From the NCBI RefSeq assembly GCF_036323735.1, contig NC_086024.1, forward strand, positions 74,597,924 through 74,661,923: 64,000 nt of DNA, written 5' to 3'. Both the position numbers and the translations under genes were made by a program. Positions 31,080-43,200 of this stretch are shown piece by piece. The notes below the pieces were generated by a model that was given only the letters and a program-made list of their open reading frames with translations, made no database searches and was not told where the DNA came from. Position 1 is the first letter of the stretch, and the number at the start of each line of letters is the position of its first letter. The DNA is from Rattus norvegicus (Eukaryota; Chordata; Mammalia; Rodentia; Muridae).

Positions 31080-32690
31080 GGGGGAATAAAGCCATTATTA
31101 ACGGAAGGGACAGAAACAGGAGGATCAAAGGGCTGGAAGAGGGGGAGTGGCAGAGTACGGGGGGGGGGGGGAGAGCTAAAAGTGAGGGCCATTTGAGGGG
31201 TGGTATAGAAACGTAATAAAGTAAAAGCTTCTTAAAATATATACATATATGGAATAAATCTCAACGAAATCACCAAATAACAGGGAAGATAAAGCCCAAA
31301 GTAAGTATTTCCTGTCACAGAGCGAAACCTCCAGTGCAGGGCATGGGTTCTACCTCATCGAATTGTTGGCCTAGGGGGCTTCATGGAAACCCTAAACAAC
31401 CCAAACTATTGCCAAGCATTGGTTGTTCTCCACAAACACATAACAAGATCCTGTTTGGGGACAACACTTACACAACTCATTGAGCACGAGGAAGCCGAGC
31501 TGCTGCCTACACACCATGCCTTCATCCTTACTGACTGGGGTCCATGGAAGGTCCTCTGCACACTACCGAAGGAGGAAGGCAAACGCTAGCCCAGCTACAA
31601 TCCCTGCCATTTGCAGTGGTGAGCTGCCTTCGAAGTAAACTCATGACACAAAGCTTGTGGGAATAACAAACACTGTCTGATCGACACAAGGCCTACTCCA
31701 TGAGACAGGACCCACGCCTGACACTGTCCAGATACTAAGAGCCTGAGGCTAGGCAGGCCAGGGACCTAGGAGAAAAGCAGATGCTACTGTTCTGCAGGGG
31801 GATGTGCAGTGAAGTGACTCCTGACCATATCTTGCTCTACTCGGTTACCAGAGTCTTGCTCAGCCGTCATCAGAGGAGTTGCCTTAGAAACAAAGACAGA
31901 GACCCACACTGGACAATGTGCGGAGAGTGAGAGACCTTGGAACACTCAGTTCTAAAGGGGATGTCCCCATCAAATGCCTCCCTTTGGGCATCAGTGAACC
32001 CAATGAAGGGGGGGCAGAGTTCTAAGAGCCAGAGGAACAGAGGACATCAAGGAAACAGACCTAAACACAGCAGGAGGGACACACGTGTGAACTCGCAGAG
32101 AGTGTGGCAGCGTGCACAGGGCCTACTTGGGTCTAAGCCAGATGGAATCCCAGAACCGAGAGTGGAAATGGACGCAAGCCCCATCCGTAACCCAGAAGCC
32201 ATCTCGATTGATGGCCCCTTGCGAAGGGAAAACTGGTTTCCTCCAGTGTGTACAGAGCACTCGTAAGTGAGCCCTGTGTACAGCTGACACAACATGAACA
32301 TGATGACACTGTTGAAGGGTTGCTGGCTGTTTGTTTGTTTGTTTTACCTGACAAGTCTTTTGTGTATATATTACGATTTCTGATTTTGTGTTTTTTTATG
32401 GGATTCTGTATATGTGAACACGTGTCTCTGTATCTCTGTGTTTCTGATGCTTTTCCTTTAACTCTCTGTTTTTGCTATTTCTATTTCTTTTTATTTTATA
32501 TTTTATTGTTGTTGTTGTTGTTGTTGTTGTTGTGTAGAGGCCTGTTTATTTTTTCTCCCTAATGAGAGATAGAAAGTGTGAGTTTAGATGGGAGAGGAGG
32601 AAGGAAGGGTTTTGAAGGAGCTGGAGGAGGGAAAAGACGTAATCAGGATATAGCATATAAAAAATATCTATTTTCAATAAAAGAGAAAAA
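31080..32690 (+). repeat. Lx-type L1 3' UTR
   Basis: Includes a 13-G run (31159-31171), 'ggttgttctccacaaacacata', 'agagtgagagaccttggaacactcag' and a terminal 'aaaaatatctattttcaataaaagag'. These fit the long 3' UTR of old rodent Lx elements. It probably belongs to the host L1 that was split by the URR1 insertion. It contains a (TTG)n run at 32506-32532. Confidence 0.65.
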
Positions 32691-33059
32691 GAATTTTTAT
32701 AAAAACGATAGAGATTGCTTTTTTAACATTTTAGCACAAGGAGTTGATAAATATATTTATACTGATTTCACACTGTATAATGTAACCATGAATCAAAATG
32801 TCTGACAGTGTCCACAGTTCCTCACAAATACTCATTATTTGTCACTTTAAAGTTTAAGAATTTTTTCTTAGCTCTAATAAGACACAAACCTATCTTAAAC
32901 AAGTAAGAAAATCCTAAATAATTTTTGTGACTAAAACCTTACGTTGACAAGACAAATGTGGAGCTCTTTGCGAATGTTTTGTGTTGGACAGTGACCCAGC
33001 TGATTTGTAAGATGACATACACTAGAGTTCTCCGAGAAAAGGGGACCACAAACCAGAAA

Positions 33060-33312
33060 ACAAGACGGCCGTGGCATTTTATTGCCTTATTAGCTTTTTG
33101 TCTTGATTTTCATTTGTGTGTTGGGGTGGGGGGGCGTGTGATCCTTGAGCTTTTTCGACTTTGTTTCTTATCTGATTTGTCTGTTTTGGAAAGGAAAGAG
33201 AAAAAGAACGTAAAGTTGGGTGGGTAGGAAGCGTCTGGGAAGAATTAGTAGGAGGAGAAAAACAACCAAAATACATCCTATGAAAAACAAATCGCTCAAT
33301 CAAAAATAAAGA
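33060..33312 (+). repeat. second Lx-type L1 3' end
   Basis: 'aaagttgggtgggtaggaagcg', 'gaagaattagtaggaggag' and an A-rich end repeat the terminal layout of the preceding Lx 3' UTR. Confidence 0.6.
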
Positions 33313-33314
33313 TC

Positions 33315-33600
33315 GGCCCATGGGCGGGCCTGTAAGGCGTTTTCTTAATGAGTGACCGATGTGACAGTCTATTGTGGATGGTGCCCCCTCTGGTTCTGGG
33401 GCGCTTAACCAAGCCAGATACGCAAATCATGGGGAGCGAGCCAGTAAGCAGTGTCTCTCCATGGCTTCCACTTCAGTTCCTGCCTTGAGTTCCTGCCCTG
33501 ACTTCTCAGTGGTGGAGTGGGACCTGGAAGCTGAACCATTTCCTCCCGAAGTTGCTTTTGGGTCATGGTGTTTATCACAAAAATAGAAACCCTAAGTAAG
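33315..33600 (+). repeat. URR1-like hAT relic, 5'-truncated
   Basis: 'gcgttttcttaatgagtgac', 'gagccagtaagcagtgtctctccatgg' and 'caaaaatagaaaccctaagtaagag' match the 3' two thirds of the URR1-like element. Confidence 0.65.
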
Positions 33601-33621
33601 AGAGGTAGCCTTCTCCAGAGG

Positions 33622-33668
33622 GAGTGTGTGTGTGCGTGCGTGTGTGTGCGTGCGTGTGTGTGCGTGTA
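33622..33668. repeat. (GT)n/(GCGT)n microsatellite
   Basis: A GT array with regularly spaced GC interruptions. Confidence 0.95.
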
Positions 33669-34419
33669 ATGAACTATTCAGGGATCTGTCAGACTGTCTT
33701 ATGTGATAAGGGCTGGGTAATCTAAAATGGCCGTCTGCACGAACAGAACCTTACAGGTGCTCAGTCTAAGAACCCGACGCCTCGGCAGTCCCGGTTGGGT
33801 GGTTGGAGCATTGCCGAGGGTAAAGAAGCTGGCGTGTGATAGACAGAAGCAGCAGCCCCTCCCTCAGGAAGCAGCAGTGAAGGAAGCGAGCACGTACCGC
33901 CTTTCCTCTGACTGTTTATCTCTTGGCTGCCCACACTGAGGGTGGATCTTTTCCTCATCACCATCCCAAATGCCAAGCCTCTGAAAAATGTCCCCACAGA
34001 CACACGGATTTACTTCACCTCTCTTAAGCCAGCCAAGGTGACAACCACAGCCACCCACTCTTCAAAGATTTCTCTTTTGTCTTCAGACAGTTTGGGAGGA
34101 TTTCCACTTTAAGAAAAGAAGTCTTTAAATCATTGTCCTTCTCCTTCACAAAACTGCTACGAAGGACGTTGGTGATATACTTATATGGCTATATAAGTAT
34201 GTAAAAATGCCAATGAATAGAAAATATTTTAAAAAGATATAATCATAGAATAAAAGCTACCACTCGATAAGGGGCTCATAAGTTAATACTAGGATGAGTG
34301 GTTTTTAAACTTACGTCTGCCCATTTATGCGCCTTTCTCAATTAATCGGTGCTCTTAAATCATTTGTGTGCTACAATGCTAAAATAATTTTAATTTAGTT
34401 CTCTTAACGTGTCAATGTA
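33669..34419. other. intergenic, unrecognised
   Basis: The 33690-34080 stretch is GC-richer than its surroundings. Text near 33900-33960 vaguely resembles rodent hAT relics, but not enough to call. No gene is seen. Confidence 0.5.
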
Positions 34420-34612
34420 TTTTTATGTGTATGTTTGTGTGTCCGAGTGTATGCATGTGTATGCAGGAGCCTGAGACTGTCCAAAGAGAACTCTGTTGGG
34501 AACTGGAGTTACAGGCATCTGTAAGCTTCCGTGTGCTGGGAACCAAACCCAGGTTCTACAGAAGCAACCAAGAACTCTTAACCTCTAAGCCATCTCCCAG
34601 GCCCCAGTTCTG
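34420..34612 (-). repeat. B3 SINE
   Basis: The + strand shows 'ggaactggagttacaggcatctgtaagc', 'tgctgggaaccaaacccagg', 'aactcttaacctctaagcca' and 'tctcccaggcccc', the reverse complement of B3. Confidence 0.8.
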
Positions 34613-36270
34613 TTAACTTTCTGATTATACAATTATACACAAATAATTGTTGATTGTTATTGTCGACCCAAAGTCACAGGTAAGGTGACCCTTATCATTC
34701 TAGGGTCCCAAGAAGTCACAGAAATCTGACTTCTAAACTTGATCCTGTTATTACTTAACATATACTCAAAATCTACAGGGATCAATCGCACGGGTCAACC
34801 TTACAGGAGACAGAGGAGGAAATTAACATGCTTCTCTTGTCTTTTGAGGACTCTGTTACCTCCACTCCAGGTAAGTTCATTTAAGCCTAATCAAAGCTCT
34901 GAGAAGATAGATCAGGTCTTCCCTGTTTTACAGATGAAGACATGTAAGTGTAGAATTCAGTCCCTTTCTAACGGACAGGGAAAGCGGCGGCAGCTTTTGA
35001 ATGGGACAGATCTGAGTTTAGACCCTTCCATCTGGAACGAGAAATTCAAGTACAGAAAACCGGCTGATGAAGGTCCTCCTACCAGAGCACTTCTGCCCGA
35101 GGACTTGGTTAGCCGAGGGGGCTGAGTGGGTCTAGTCCTTACAGAAAATGTCTAATGGACAAACAGACAGCAGGCAAAGGCAATCGGAGCCACACCCCTC
35201 ATTTTGACTTTGCTTCCATTGCTCACTTCAATCATCCAGCCAGGCACCCAAGTAAGCATTTATTAAACCTCTCTCCATTCAGGATATATACTCTGGAAGC
35301 TAGAGTTACAGAGATGGAAAAATGGATTTATAACTTCCCAAATATTGGAGCCAGTACCATACGTGACATATGAGGAAGTAAGCCATGTTCAGAAATGGAG
35401 TTTCTACATTGTAACAGAGTTGCAGCTGTAAGAAAACCTTAGGTTCAGCTAGGCCAGTCAACAAGGTTCAGGGTCTAAGAAAACCCCTTGGCAATAATGG
35501 GACCCAGTCTAGCCCCTGGTGTTTGGTTGGCCCTCGGTCCAATCTTCGTGCTTCAGAGAGTTACCCTGCTAACTCTGAGTAGAGGTATCAAAACATGGTG
35601 CTTAGCCCTTATAACATCTTGGCAATTTTCTTCAACCTCACACTCTTGAGCTGAGCTGTGCCAGCCTCATCCGGTTTCTCTCCTGGTTAGAAGTGCTTTT
35701 GTTGTGTCAGCTCAAGACAAACCATCCTTAGATCAGTCGTCACATGACCATACTGTGGAACCCTGTGCTACCACCAAAAGTAATGAAGGTCCCCTTTGCT
35801 GTATTGTTCTGCTACGGTTTCACTGCAGCTTCTTAAGCTATGGTTGTATCCCCAACTGAGTGTGGACATCATCAAAAATTTGACCACAGAAAAGGGGTTT
35901 TGAATGCACAACAGCCAAAAATTAATTTGTAGCCAAATGCACGATGAATCTGAGGTATGACTAGCAATGTTTGCTCGATGGAAGCCTGCAATTTCACTCA
36001 GCACGTGAGCACTGCACTGTATAGCATCATGCCAAACACCACCAATGTCAGATGGGACTACTATATATTCTTAACCACCATGTTTATTTCTATACATTCA
36101 AAGTTTCCTATTTCATAGAGCATAAGATCATAATGATGGAAAACAAAGACAGTATTTCCTACCATCACGTAGCCCCTCGGCACATGCTGGATTGGTATAG
36201 CTTTGGATTCAATTGTGTTAGAGTATTTGGTCTAAAAGGTAGTTGATGGAGTTGCTGACTTAAGCTTCAT
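34613..36270. other. repeat-poor intergenic block
   Basis: Apart from a probable MIR at 34870-35040 I see no rodent repeats. A 128-codon frame (34739-35125) overlaps the MIR and has no domain. It may contain conserved noncoding DNA. Confidence 0.6.
34870..35040 (+). repeat. MIR SINE
   Basis: 'ccctgttttacagatgaaga' and the preceding 'taatcaaagctctgagaagatag' fit the MIR core, and 'atctgagtttagaccc' fits its 3' half. Confidence 0.6.
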
Positions 36271-36289
36271 TTTAAAAAAATCACTGAAT

Positions 36290-37550
36290 TTGGACCTGGG
36301 ACTCCTAGTAATGGAGACTACAGAGCCTGAACCAGCCACCTTCAGTAACCAGGCAACTTCCAAGAGAGGGAGTGGGACACCAACCCAGACACGAAACCTT
36401 TGACCTATAACCTATCCTGCCTGCAAGGTGCGCTGGGAGAGGTACAGAACTTGTAGGAGTGGCCAACCAAACACTGGTCTAATTGGAGGACCATGCCACA
36501 AGAGGAAGCAGACACAAAGGCCCACAGTCAAACATTAAGTGGAGAGAGCCCAAACTGGAGGCTTCCATTGGGTCCCTTCCCTTTGATCTCCAGGAACCCC
36601 ATAGAAGAAGGAAAGAAAGAATTGTAGAAGCCAGAGAAGTCAAGGACACCAGGAGAACATGGCCCACAGAATCTTCCTTTTTTTTTTTTTTTGTTTTTTT
36701 TTGTTGGATTTTTAAATTTACATTTCAAATGTTATCTCCTTTCCCTGTTTCCTTCCATAAGCCCCCTATCCCCTCCCCCTCCCCCTTCTTCTATGATGGT
36801 GTTCCTCTTCCCCAACCACCCCCTTCCCACCTCCCTACCCTGACATTCCTCTACACTGGGAGGTCCAGCCTTGAAAGGACCAAAGGCTTCTCCTCCCATT
36901 GATGCCCAACAATGCCATCCTCTGCTACATATGCAGCTGGAGCCATGGGTCAGTCCATGTGTAGTCTTTGGATGGTGGTTTAGTCCCTAGGAGCACTGAT
37001 TGGTTGGTATTGTTGTTCTTATGGGGTTGCAAACCCCTTCAGCTCCTTCAATCCTTTCTCTAATTCCATTAGGGACCCCGTGCTCAATCCAGTGGTTGTC
37101 TGCCAGCATCCTCCTCTGTATTTGTCAGGCTCTGGCAGAGCTTCTCGGGAAACAGCTATATCAGGCTCCTGTCCAGGGCTTATAGGGCTCACTAAGACTG
37201 AGGTAGCAATCACAGAGTCTGCATGGGTTGACACTAGGTCCTTAGCATAGATGTTATGGTTGTTGACTTGGTGTTTTTGTGGGACTCCGAACAATGGGAG
37301 TGGGAGTGTCTCTGACTTTTTTGCCTACTCATGGGACCCCTTTCCTCCTACTGGGTTGCTTTGTCCAGTCTTGACATAAGGGGTTCTGCTTTATTGTACC
37401 TTGTTATGATGTGTTCAGCTAATATCCCTGAGAAGTCTGCTCTTTTCTGAAGGGAAAAGGAGGAGGAATGAATCTGGAGAGAGGGAAATTGAGAGGAGGA
37501 GAGGGAAGGGAAACTATGGTTGGGATATGTTGTATTAGAGAAGAATATTT
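36290..37550 (+). mobile_element. old L1 3' UTR, split by a nested L1
   Basis: Sense L1 3' UTR text lies at 36290-36677 ('gtggccaaccaaacactgg', 'gtcaaggacaccaggagaac') and 37184-37550 ('gtgggactccgaacaatggg', 'ctgctcttttctgaaggg', purine tract). Target-site copies flank the whole: TTTAAAAAAATCACTGAAT at 36271-36289 and TTTAAAAAAATCATTGAAT at 37551-37569. Confidence 0.85.
36678..37183 (-). mobile_element. nested antisense L1 3' end
   Basis: On the minus strand this is an L1 3' UTR: poly(A) at the left (T runs 36678-36703), a G-rich tract (C-rich at 36760-36840) and 'gcagaggatggcattgttgg'-type text, truncated at 37183. It interrupts the sense L1. No clear target-site duplication is visible. 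Confidence 0.88.
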
Positions 37551-37569
37551 TTTAAAAAAATCATTGAAT

Positions 37570-38489
37570 GACTCTGGGAGTAAGACAGAATTCCCAACAA
37601 TCTATAAAATGACCCCAACAGCACTTCATATTTATGCAAAGTGCCATGGCTTCCAGTATTGGCAACTATAAAATCAAAATATTGATACTGGCTGGTCTAT
37701 AGTATGAAATGCTCAGTCAAGATTTAATTCTTTGTGTAAAATAAATAAGTTTCCGTCTTATTAAGTATGCAAGTTTGCTTTGTCCTTTAGAATGGTAAAA
37801 TTATGTATATAACCAAGAATTAGTTTAAATAAAGTTCTTCACGGTTTATCATTAGTAAATGATGGGTTTCTACTTCTTTGACCTTTGTTTCTCAGGCAGA
37901 AAGGACTCACCAGTAGAGAAGCCTAGGCACGGGTTAATTTTAATTGTAGAGGAGAACTGGAGAGCAGTAAATATATGTATTTTTGTGTGTGCATACAAGT
38001 TGGTAATACTGTTTGCTTCCTAGAAAGGAGACAGGGTGCCAGAGGTACATGGTTATGTAAGGAGAAGCAACTTTAGCACACTGGATTGAACTGTGAATCT
38101 GACAGACCACTGACAAACTTACATTTGCCTCTCTGAAGTGTTTAACATTGTCATCGACTCTCTTCTCCACCTCATTTATAGCCTTCTTGACTTCAAAGTA
38201 CCAATAGAATCATTTGATCTGTAACCTACTTCTGCCAACTTCCAAGGTTTCAGCATTTTCAATAAGAATCAAGGTTAAAAAAAATATATCATGGCAGATG
38301 TGAGGGAGAGAGTGACACAAAGATAAAATTAAAAAACAACAGTGGATTTGCCACGACACAGTTTGGAAACAGCTAATTCTATTGTTTATTGCCATTAATG
38401 GAGAGTAAAAATGGATTTGCAAGCATCCATAAAGCCCTGGCTTTAAGCCCCAACATGATCGTCTCCCTCCAGTTAATCCCTAGCCACAC
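37570..38489. other. repeat-poor intergenic DNA
   Basis: No repeat or gene recognised. Confidence 0.6.
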
Positions 38490-38675
38490 AGCTGAAACCA
38501 GGCTGCCTGAATTCAGCTCCAGTCTCAGGTCCTCTTAGCTGTGTTGCCTGAGAAGGTTACTTACCCTCAATAAGCTTTACTCTCCTTACTCCTAAGAGGG
38601 AGGGGATGAACGCATATCCACGGTGAGGTGTATGTGGGTTGGAGCACTGCAGCGTGGATTACGCTAGGTCCCCTA
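38490..38675 (+). repeat. MIR SINE
   Basis: 'ccaggctgcctgaattcagc', 'ttagctgtgttgcctgagaaggttacttacc' and 'cctaagagggagggg' follow MIR order. Confidence 0.65.
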
Positions 38676-39744
38676 TCTAAAGTTCAGAGCCTGTTCACTG
38701 CCGTCTTTACATCCGGTGACACACACACCAATACCATGAGGGAAGAGTACTGCCGCCCACCTGGGCCTCTGCTCACCGTTCCCAGCAGAGGTCTATCTAC
38801 AGACATGATGTGAGGTGGCTTCCTTAGAATGGCTCTTGCCAAGGACCAGGAAATTCCTTGGCACTGCCATCTTTGACCCCTCTGTGGTCAGACTCCTGCC
38901 TGAGACTTTTATAAGGCCACAGAAACTTTGTCATCCTTGCTGTTCAAATTGCCCACCATGGTGTGACCTGTGGTCCAGATAGCTAGGCATGAATCTGTGT
39001 CCCACTCTGTACCTCTCTCAAGATGCTGCCAGCGGGGTCCATGGAACAGCATACTGCTCCAGTTGGAAAGACACGTCTCCTTCACAAGTCCTGTGAACAC
39101 AGTGGTTCAGATATCCGAGTACCAGGACGCATTCCAAGTCATCCCCAAACTGCAGTTACAGGAAGGGAGGAAACGAGCCGGTCGATTTTCTCATTCCTCA
39201 GTTGTCATGTGTGACTTGCTCTGCCTCCCTCCTGGCACAGCAAATGATGTGACCACCCTCATGTGGTCTACGTGTAGAACGGATGCCAGCTGTCACATTT
39301 TCCCTGGCTGCACTTGCGGTCACATCTGCCAATGTCCACACCCCACACATCTGCCTTGGCCCACCCTGCATCCTGATACATCAGGACATGCTCTGGGTTC
39401 AACAAGGTCAGGATTCGGCCTCACCAGCCCTGGCATACAACACCTCAGGTTCAGGGAAATGGTCAGTGGGGAGCAAGCCTGGAGAGAATCTTCTGGCTCC
39501 AGAAGCTTGCTGCATGGCTTTCTAAATGAACTGCTTGTGATTGGAGGGAAAGTGATTCAAAGGCAAAAGGGACCTGAAGCCACTGAAAACAATTTTCCCC
39601 CCCAAAAGCAAAAATAAGCTTCCACATCAAAGGGACCTTTGTCCTTTGTTTTTCAGGCAAGCAAGAGACCTTCTTACCTAATACTTTCTGCTCCTCCTCC
39701 GCCTCTTCAAGATCGCTTCCCTTCCCACCTTTCAGATTAACAGG
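38676..39744. other. GC-richer intergenic block
   Basis: A stop-free + frame at 38970-39617 begins only with GTG and has no recognisable domain. No repeat was named. Confidence 0.55.
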
Positions 39745-40025
39745 GTGTCCTAGTAAGTTTTAACTGTCAACTTGACACACTCTAGTCATCTGAGACAGAG
39801 TCTCAGTTGAAGGATCACCCAGAGCAGATGGCCCATGGGCATATCTGATGGGTCGTTGGTATAGAAGGGCCCAGCACACTGTGAGCACTCCCTAGGCTGG
39901 CCCTGACCTGTATAAGGAAGCTGTCTAAGCATTAACCCGAGAGCAAACAAAAGGAACAACACTTTGGCTGCTCCAATGGGCCAGAGCCCTGTGGATCCCC
40001 CCAGATTACACCAGTACACAGATCA
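39745..40025 (+). repeat. hAT-Charlie/URR1-like relic
   Basis: 'agttttaactgtcaacttgacaca', 'gcccatgggcatatctgatggg' and 'tataaggaagctgtctaagc' follow the URR-like order, with an incomplete 3' end. Confidence 0.6.
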
Positions 40026-40031
40026 GCAGTG

Positions 40032-40382
40032 TCTTAGGTTACCATCTGTTCCTATGATAAAACACCATGACCAAAAGCAACTTGGAGAGGAAAGGGTTTA
40101 TTTCAGTTTGCAGCTTACAGTCCTATATCTAGGGAAGTCAGGGAAGAAACTAATGCAGGGCCATGGAGGGGCACTGCTTGTTAGCTTCCTCTCCATGGCT
40201 TGTTCAGCTTGCTTTGTTACAGCACTCAGGACCACCAGCCCAGGGTTGGCACCACCCACAACAATCTTGGAAAATGCCCCACAGGCTTGTCCATACGCAT
40301 ACCTGGTGGAGGCATTTCTCAATTGAGGTTCCCAAATGACTCTAGCTGTGTCAAGTTGACAGAACATTAGCTAGCCAGCACA
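40032..40382 (-). repeat. URR1-like hAT element
   Basis: The + strand shows 'aaaacaccatgaccaaaagcaacttgg', 'gccatggaggggcactgctt', 'ccagcccagggttggcacca' and 'tgtgtcaagttgacagaaca', the reverse complement of URR1. It stands head to head with the relic at 39745. Confidence 0.75.
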
Positions 40383-40804
40383 CAGAGCAATACAATTCAC
40401 ATATTAAACAACACTATGTAGATCGATCTAATTTCATCTTAAACAGAAGAAAAAAGAGAGAGAAAATTCAATTTCTAGATCCCCTCCCCCCAGAACAAAA
40501 ACAAATTTTAATCACGTTTTTCCTAGCCTTTCTAACTCCTATTGTACTGACAGTCAATGGAATTAGAAAGAGAACCTGACTTTCACAGTCACTGCCTCCC
40601 TTGGAATAGGAGCATATTCTGGATTCTTTTGGAATACAAAAATGGTTTTTGCTACTTCAACACATAGAAAATTAACCAACCCCCATGAAAAGACGATGCT
40701 GGTGTTAAACTAGAAAAAAAAATCTGTGTCCCCTATTTCATGACTTGAGCATCCTTTGTCTGTACTCTCTGAACTTCCTCAACATGAAATACTACCTTCT
40801 GTTG
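40383..40804. other. intergenic, nothing firm
   Basis: A/T-rich DNA with no recognised repeat or gene. Confidence 0.6.
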
Positions 40805-41150
40805 GTTTTCTTTTTAAATTTTAGACTATATTCCCACTTTACATATACATATACAAGTACCTTATAAGATAGGATCCCCATATTGGGGAGAATACGTGAT
40901 TTTTTCCCCCTGAATTACTTAATATTATACTTTCTAGACCTATTCATTTTCCTTTAAATTTCATGATTTCATTTTTATGGCTGAATAATATTCCATTTTG
41001 TGTATGTATCACATTTTATTCTGCATTCATCAACCGACAGACATCTAAGCTGGTTCTATTTCCTCACTGTTGTGAACAGAGCAGCAATAAACATGGATGT
41101 GAAAATATCATGATCATGGGAATATCTTTGATGCTTCTGGATTGGCAGAA
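40805..41150 (-). mobile_element. 3' segment of a 5'-inverted L1
   Basis: On the minus strand this encodes the ORF2 end ('HKMEYYSAIK' codons near 40985-41010) and the start of the 3' UTR. It abuts upstream ORF2 sequence in the opposite orientation at about 41150. Confidence 0.8.
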
Positions 41151-41930
41151 TTAATATCATGAAAAATGGCTTACCAAAAGAACTCCACAAACACAGTACA
41201 ATGCCAATCAAAATCTTCATGTCATACTTCACAGATCTAGAAAAATTAACCCAAGAACTCACATGAAGCCATAGAATTTCCAAAGTGATCCTGAGAGGAA
41301 AGAATACAGCTGGAGATAACACAATGCCTGACCTCAAGTTATACTGCCACAGTGACAAAGTGGCCAGTACCAGTCTCATACTGGCATAAAAACAGACTGG
41401 TAGACTAGTAGTACAGAATAAAAGACCCCAAAACAAACCAAGGCCATAGCTATTCAACAAACAGTGCTAGTGAAACTGTCACCCAGGATATGGAATTCAC
41501 CCATATCTTTTCCCCTGTATAAAACCAAAGTGGATCAAAAGAATTTAATTTAAAACCCAAACACTGAAACTCTCTGGGCAAAACATAGTGAATTTTCTTT
41601 AAGACAGTGGAGTGGGCAAAAACTCTACTAGAACACTAACAACACAGAAACTTGCTCTGGGGACCAGGAGATGGGATGACACAAAAAGTCCCAGCCCAAC
41701 ACAGTTATCAGTAGAGCAGACAGAGTGAGAGAGAATCTTTACCAGATATAACTCAGACAGGGGGTTAACGTCCATAATGTACAAAGAACAACAAAAATTA
41801 AACACCAAAAGATAAAACTCCTTTTCAATAGATGGCCTAATGAAATGAACAACTGGATCTCAAAAGAAGAAATACAACTGGATAATAACATTTTTAAAAG
41901 TGTTCAGCACCCCTTGATATGTGAGGGGCA
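41151..41930 (+). mobile_element. inverted 5' segment of the same L1
   Basis: Sense ORF2 text runs from 'IGRINIMKNGLPKELHK' through the thumb region ('KPKWIKRI') to about 'FLKVFSTP' at 41920, with many stops. In L1 coordinates this lies upstream of the segment at 40805-41150. Confidence 0.8.
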
Positions 41931-41989
41931 TATGAAAACGGGAGTGTGCGCAAGCACGCTATAACCACACAGTGGGCATTTGAGAGCAA

Positions 41990-42110
41990 CCCAGGCAGCA
42001 AGAATGATTGAACAACTACTTGTTGAGCATCTAACGTGTGCTAAGGGTCAGGTGAGCACGTTACATGTGTGTCCCTGGGTAACAGCCAGGCAGGCAAGAT
42101 TACTTAGTAC
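41990..42110 (+). repeat. possible MIR
   Basis: 'attgaacaactacttgttgagcatctaacgtgtgctaagg' (in pieces) and 'gcacgttacatg' resemble the MIR/MIR3 3' half. Confidence 0.4.
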
Positions 42111-42447
42111 TGTGGACTCTAGAATGAAAAAACACCTTTCAGCCTTGCATACATGGTACAGGCTGCAGGGAGCACCCCATCAATTCTCCTGTGCATGTGC
42201 ACGAAGTGAACACTGATCCATAACATGTGTCAAACGTGAGTCATAAACAAGAGCCTAGAAAATTGCCACCAAATGAGGAAGAAATGGGGAATATCTAGAG
42301 ATCTCGGGAACAAGCCTCTGGGGTAAAATATCCAAGAAGCTCCAGGAACAAATGCTCTGGGTGTTACCACTGTGACTTCCGCTCACTTCCGAGACTTGGG
42401 AGAGGGGGTCCTTCTGAAATGGCTTAGTGAGAAAATTAGTTGTTAGT

Positions 42448-42845
42448 CTTAGTTGTTTTCTGTTTCTCTCAAAGCAACTTAAGGAGGAAACAGCTTGTTT
42501 CAGCTTATAGCTTCACAGTTGATCATGAAGCAAAGTCAGGCAGGAAGTCAGTGCAGGAATCTGGAGGTCAGAACTCAAACAGCAATGGGGGAGTGCTGCT
42601 CACTGGCTTGCTTTCCATGGAAAGCTCAGTTTGCTCTCATACAACTAAGGCCCACCTACTCATGGGTGTTATGACCTGCAGCAGGCTAGGCCCTCCCACA
42701 TCAGTCATTAATCAAGAAAATTTCCCACAGAAATGGCCACAGGCCAATCTGATGAAGGCCATTCCCCACTGAGATTTCTGTTTCCCGGATGAATCCAGCT
42801 GTGTCAAGTTGACAAGAAAGACAAAGCAGCACAAACCAACCAGCA
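42448..42845 (-). repeat. URR1-like hAT element, diverged
   Basis: 'aaagcaacttaaggaggaaacag', 'ctgctcactggcttgctttcc' and 'agctgtgtcaagttgacaag' are the reverse of the URR1-like order. Confidence 0.65.
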
Positions 42846-43049
42846 CAGTGAGTGGCAAAGTAGCTGGATGAAAGCTACTAAAGGCCACTGTCATGCCAAA
42901 AGACCACAGAGCCACCGTGATAGACTGGACAAGGGAGCCTACAACCTGGGGCTCTGCTATAGAGCTTCAGAGGGAGCCATGGGAACCGACCATTCATCTT
43001 GCTTGGTGCTAGGGAGTCTGAACAATTATGTTATACACTTTTTCTCCTG

Positions 43050-43200
43050 CACCCTTCCTGCTAACTCACTGAGTTACTCATATACCCATTTTTAAAATGA
43101 GCATCGAGGCACTGAAAGTTGTTTAACAATGTCACTAGTCAAAAGAAAAACAAACAAGCCAATGGCAGAGCTGGGCTTAGAAGGCAGGACTGTAATTCCC
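43050..43200 (+). repeat. MIR SINE
   Basis: 'cccatttttaaaatgagcatcgaggcactga', 'gttgtttaacaatgtcactagt' and 'atggcagagctgggcttaga' are textbook MIR order. Confidence 0.75.

Noticed and set aside
38970..39617. 215-codon open frame in non-repeat DNA
   Set aside because: It starts with GTG; the first internal ATG gives a shorter frame. There is no recognisable domain, codon pattern, splice site or promoter. The GC-richer stretch makes chance openness likely.
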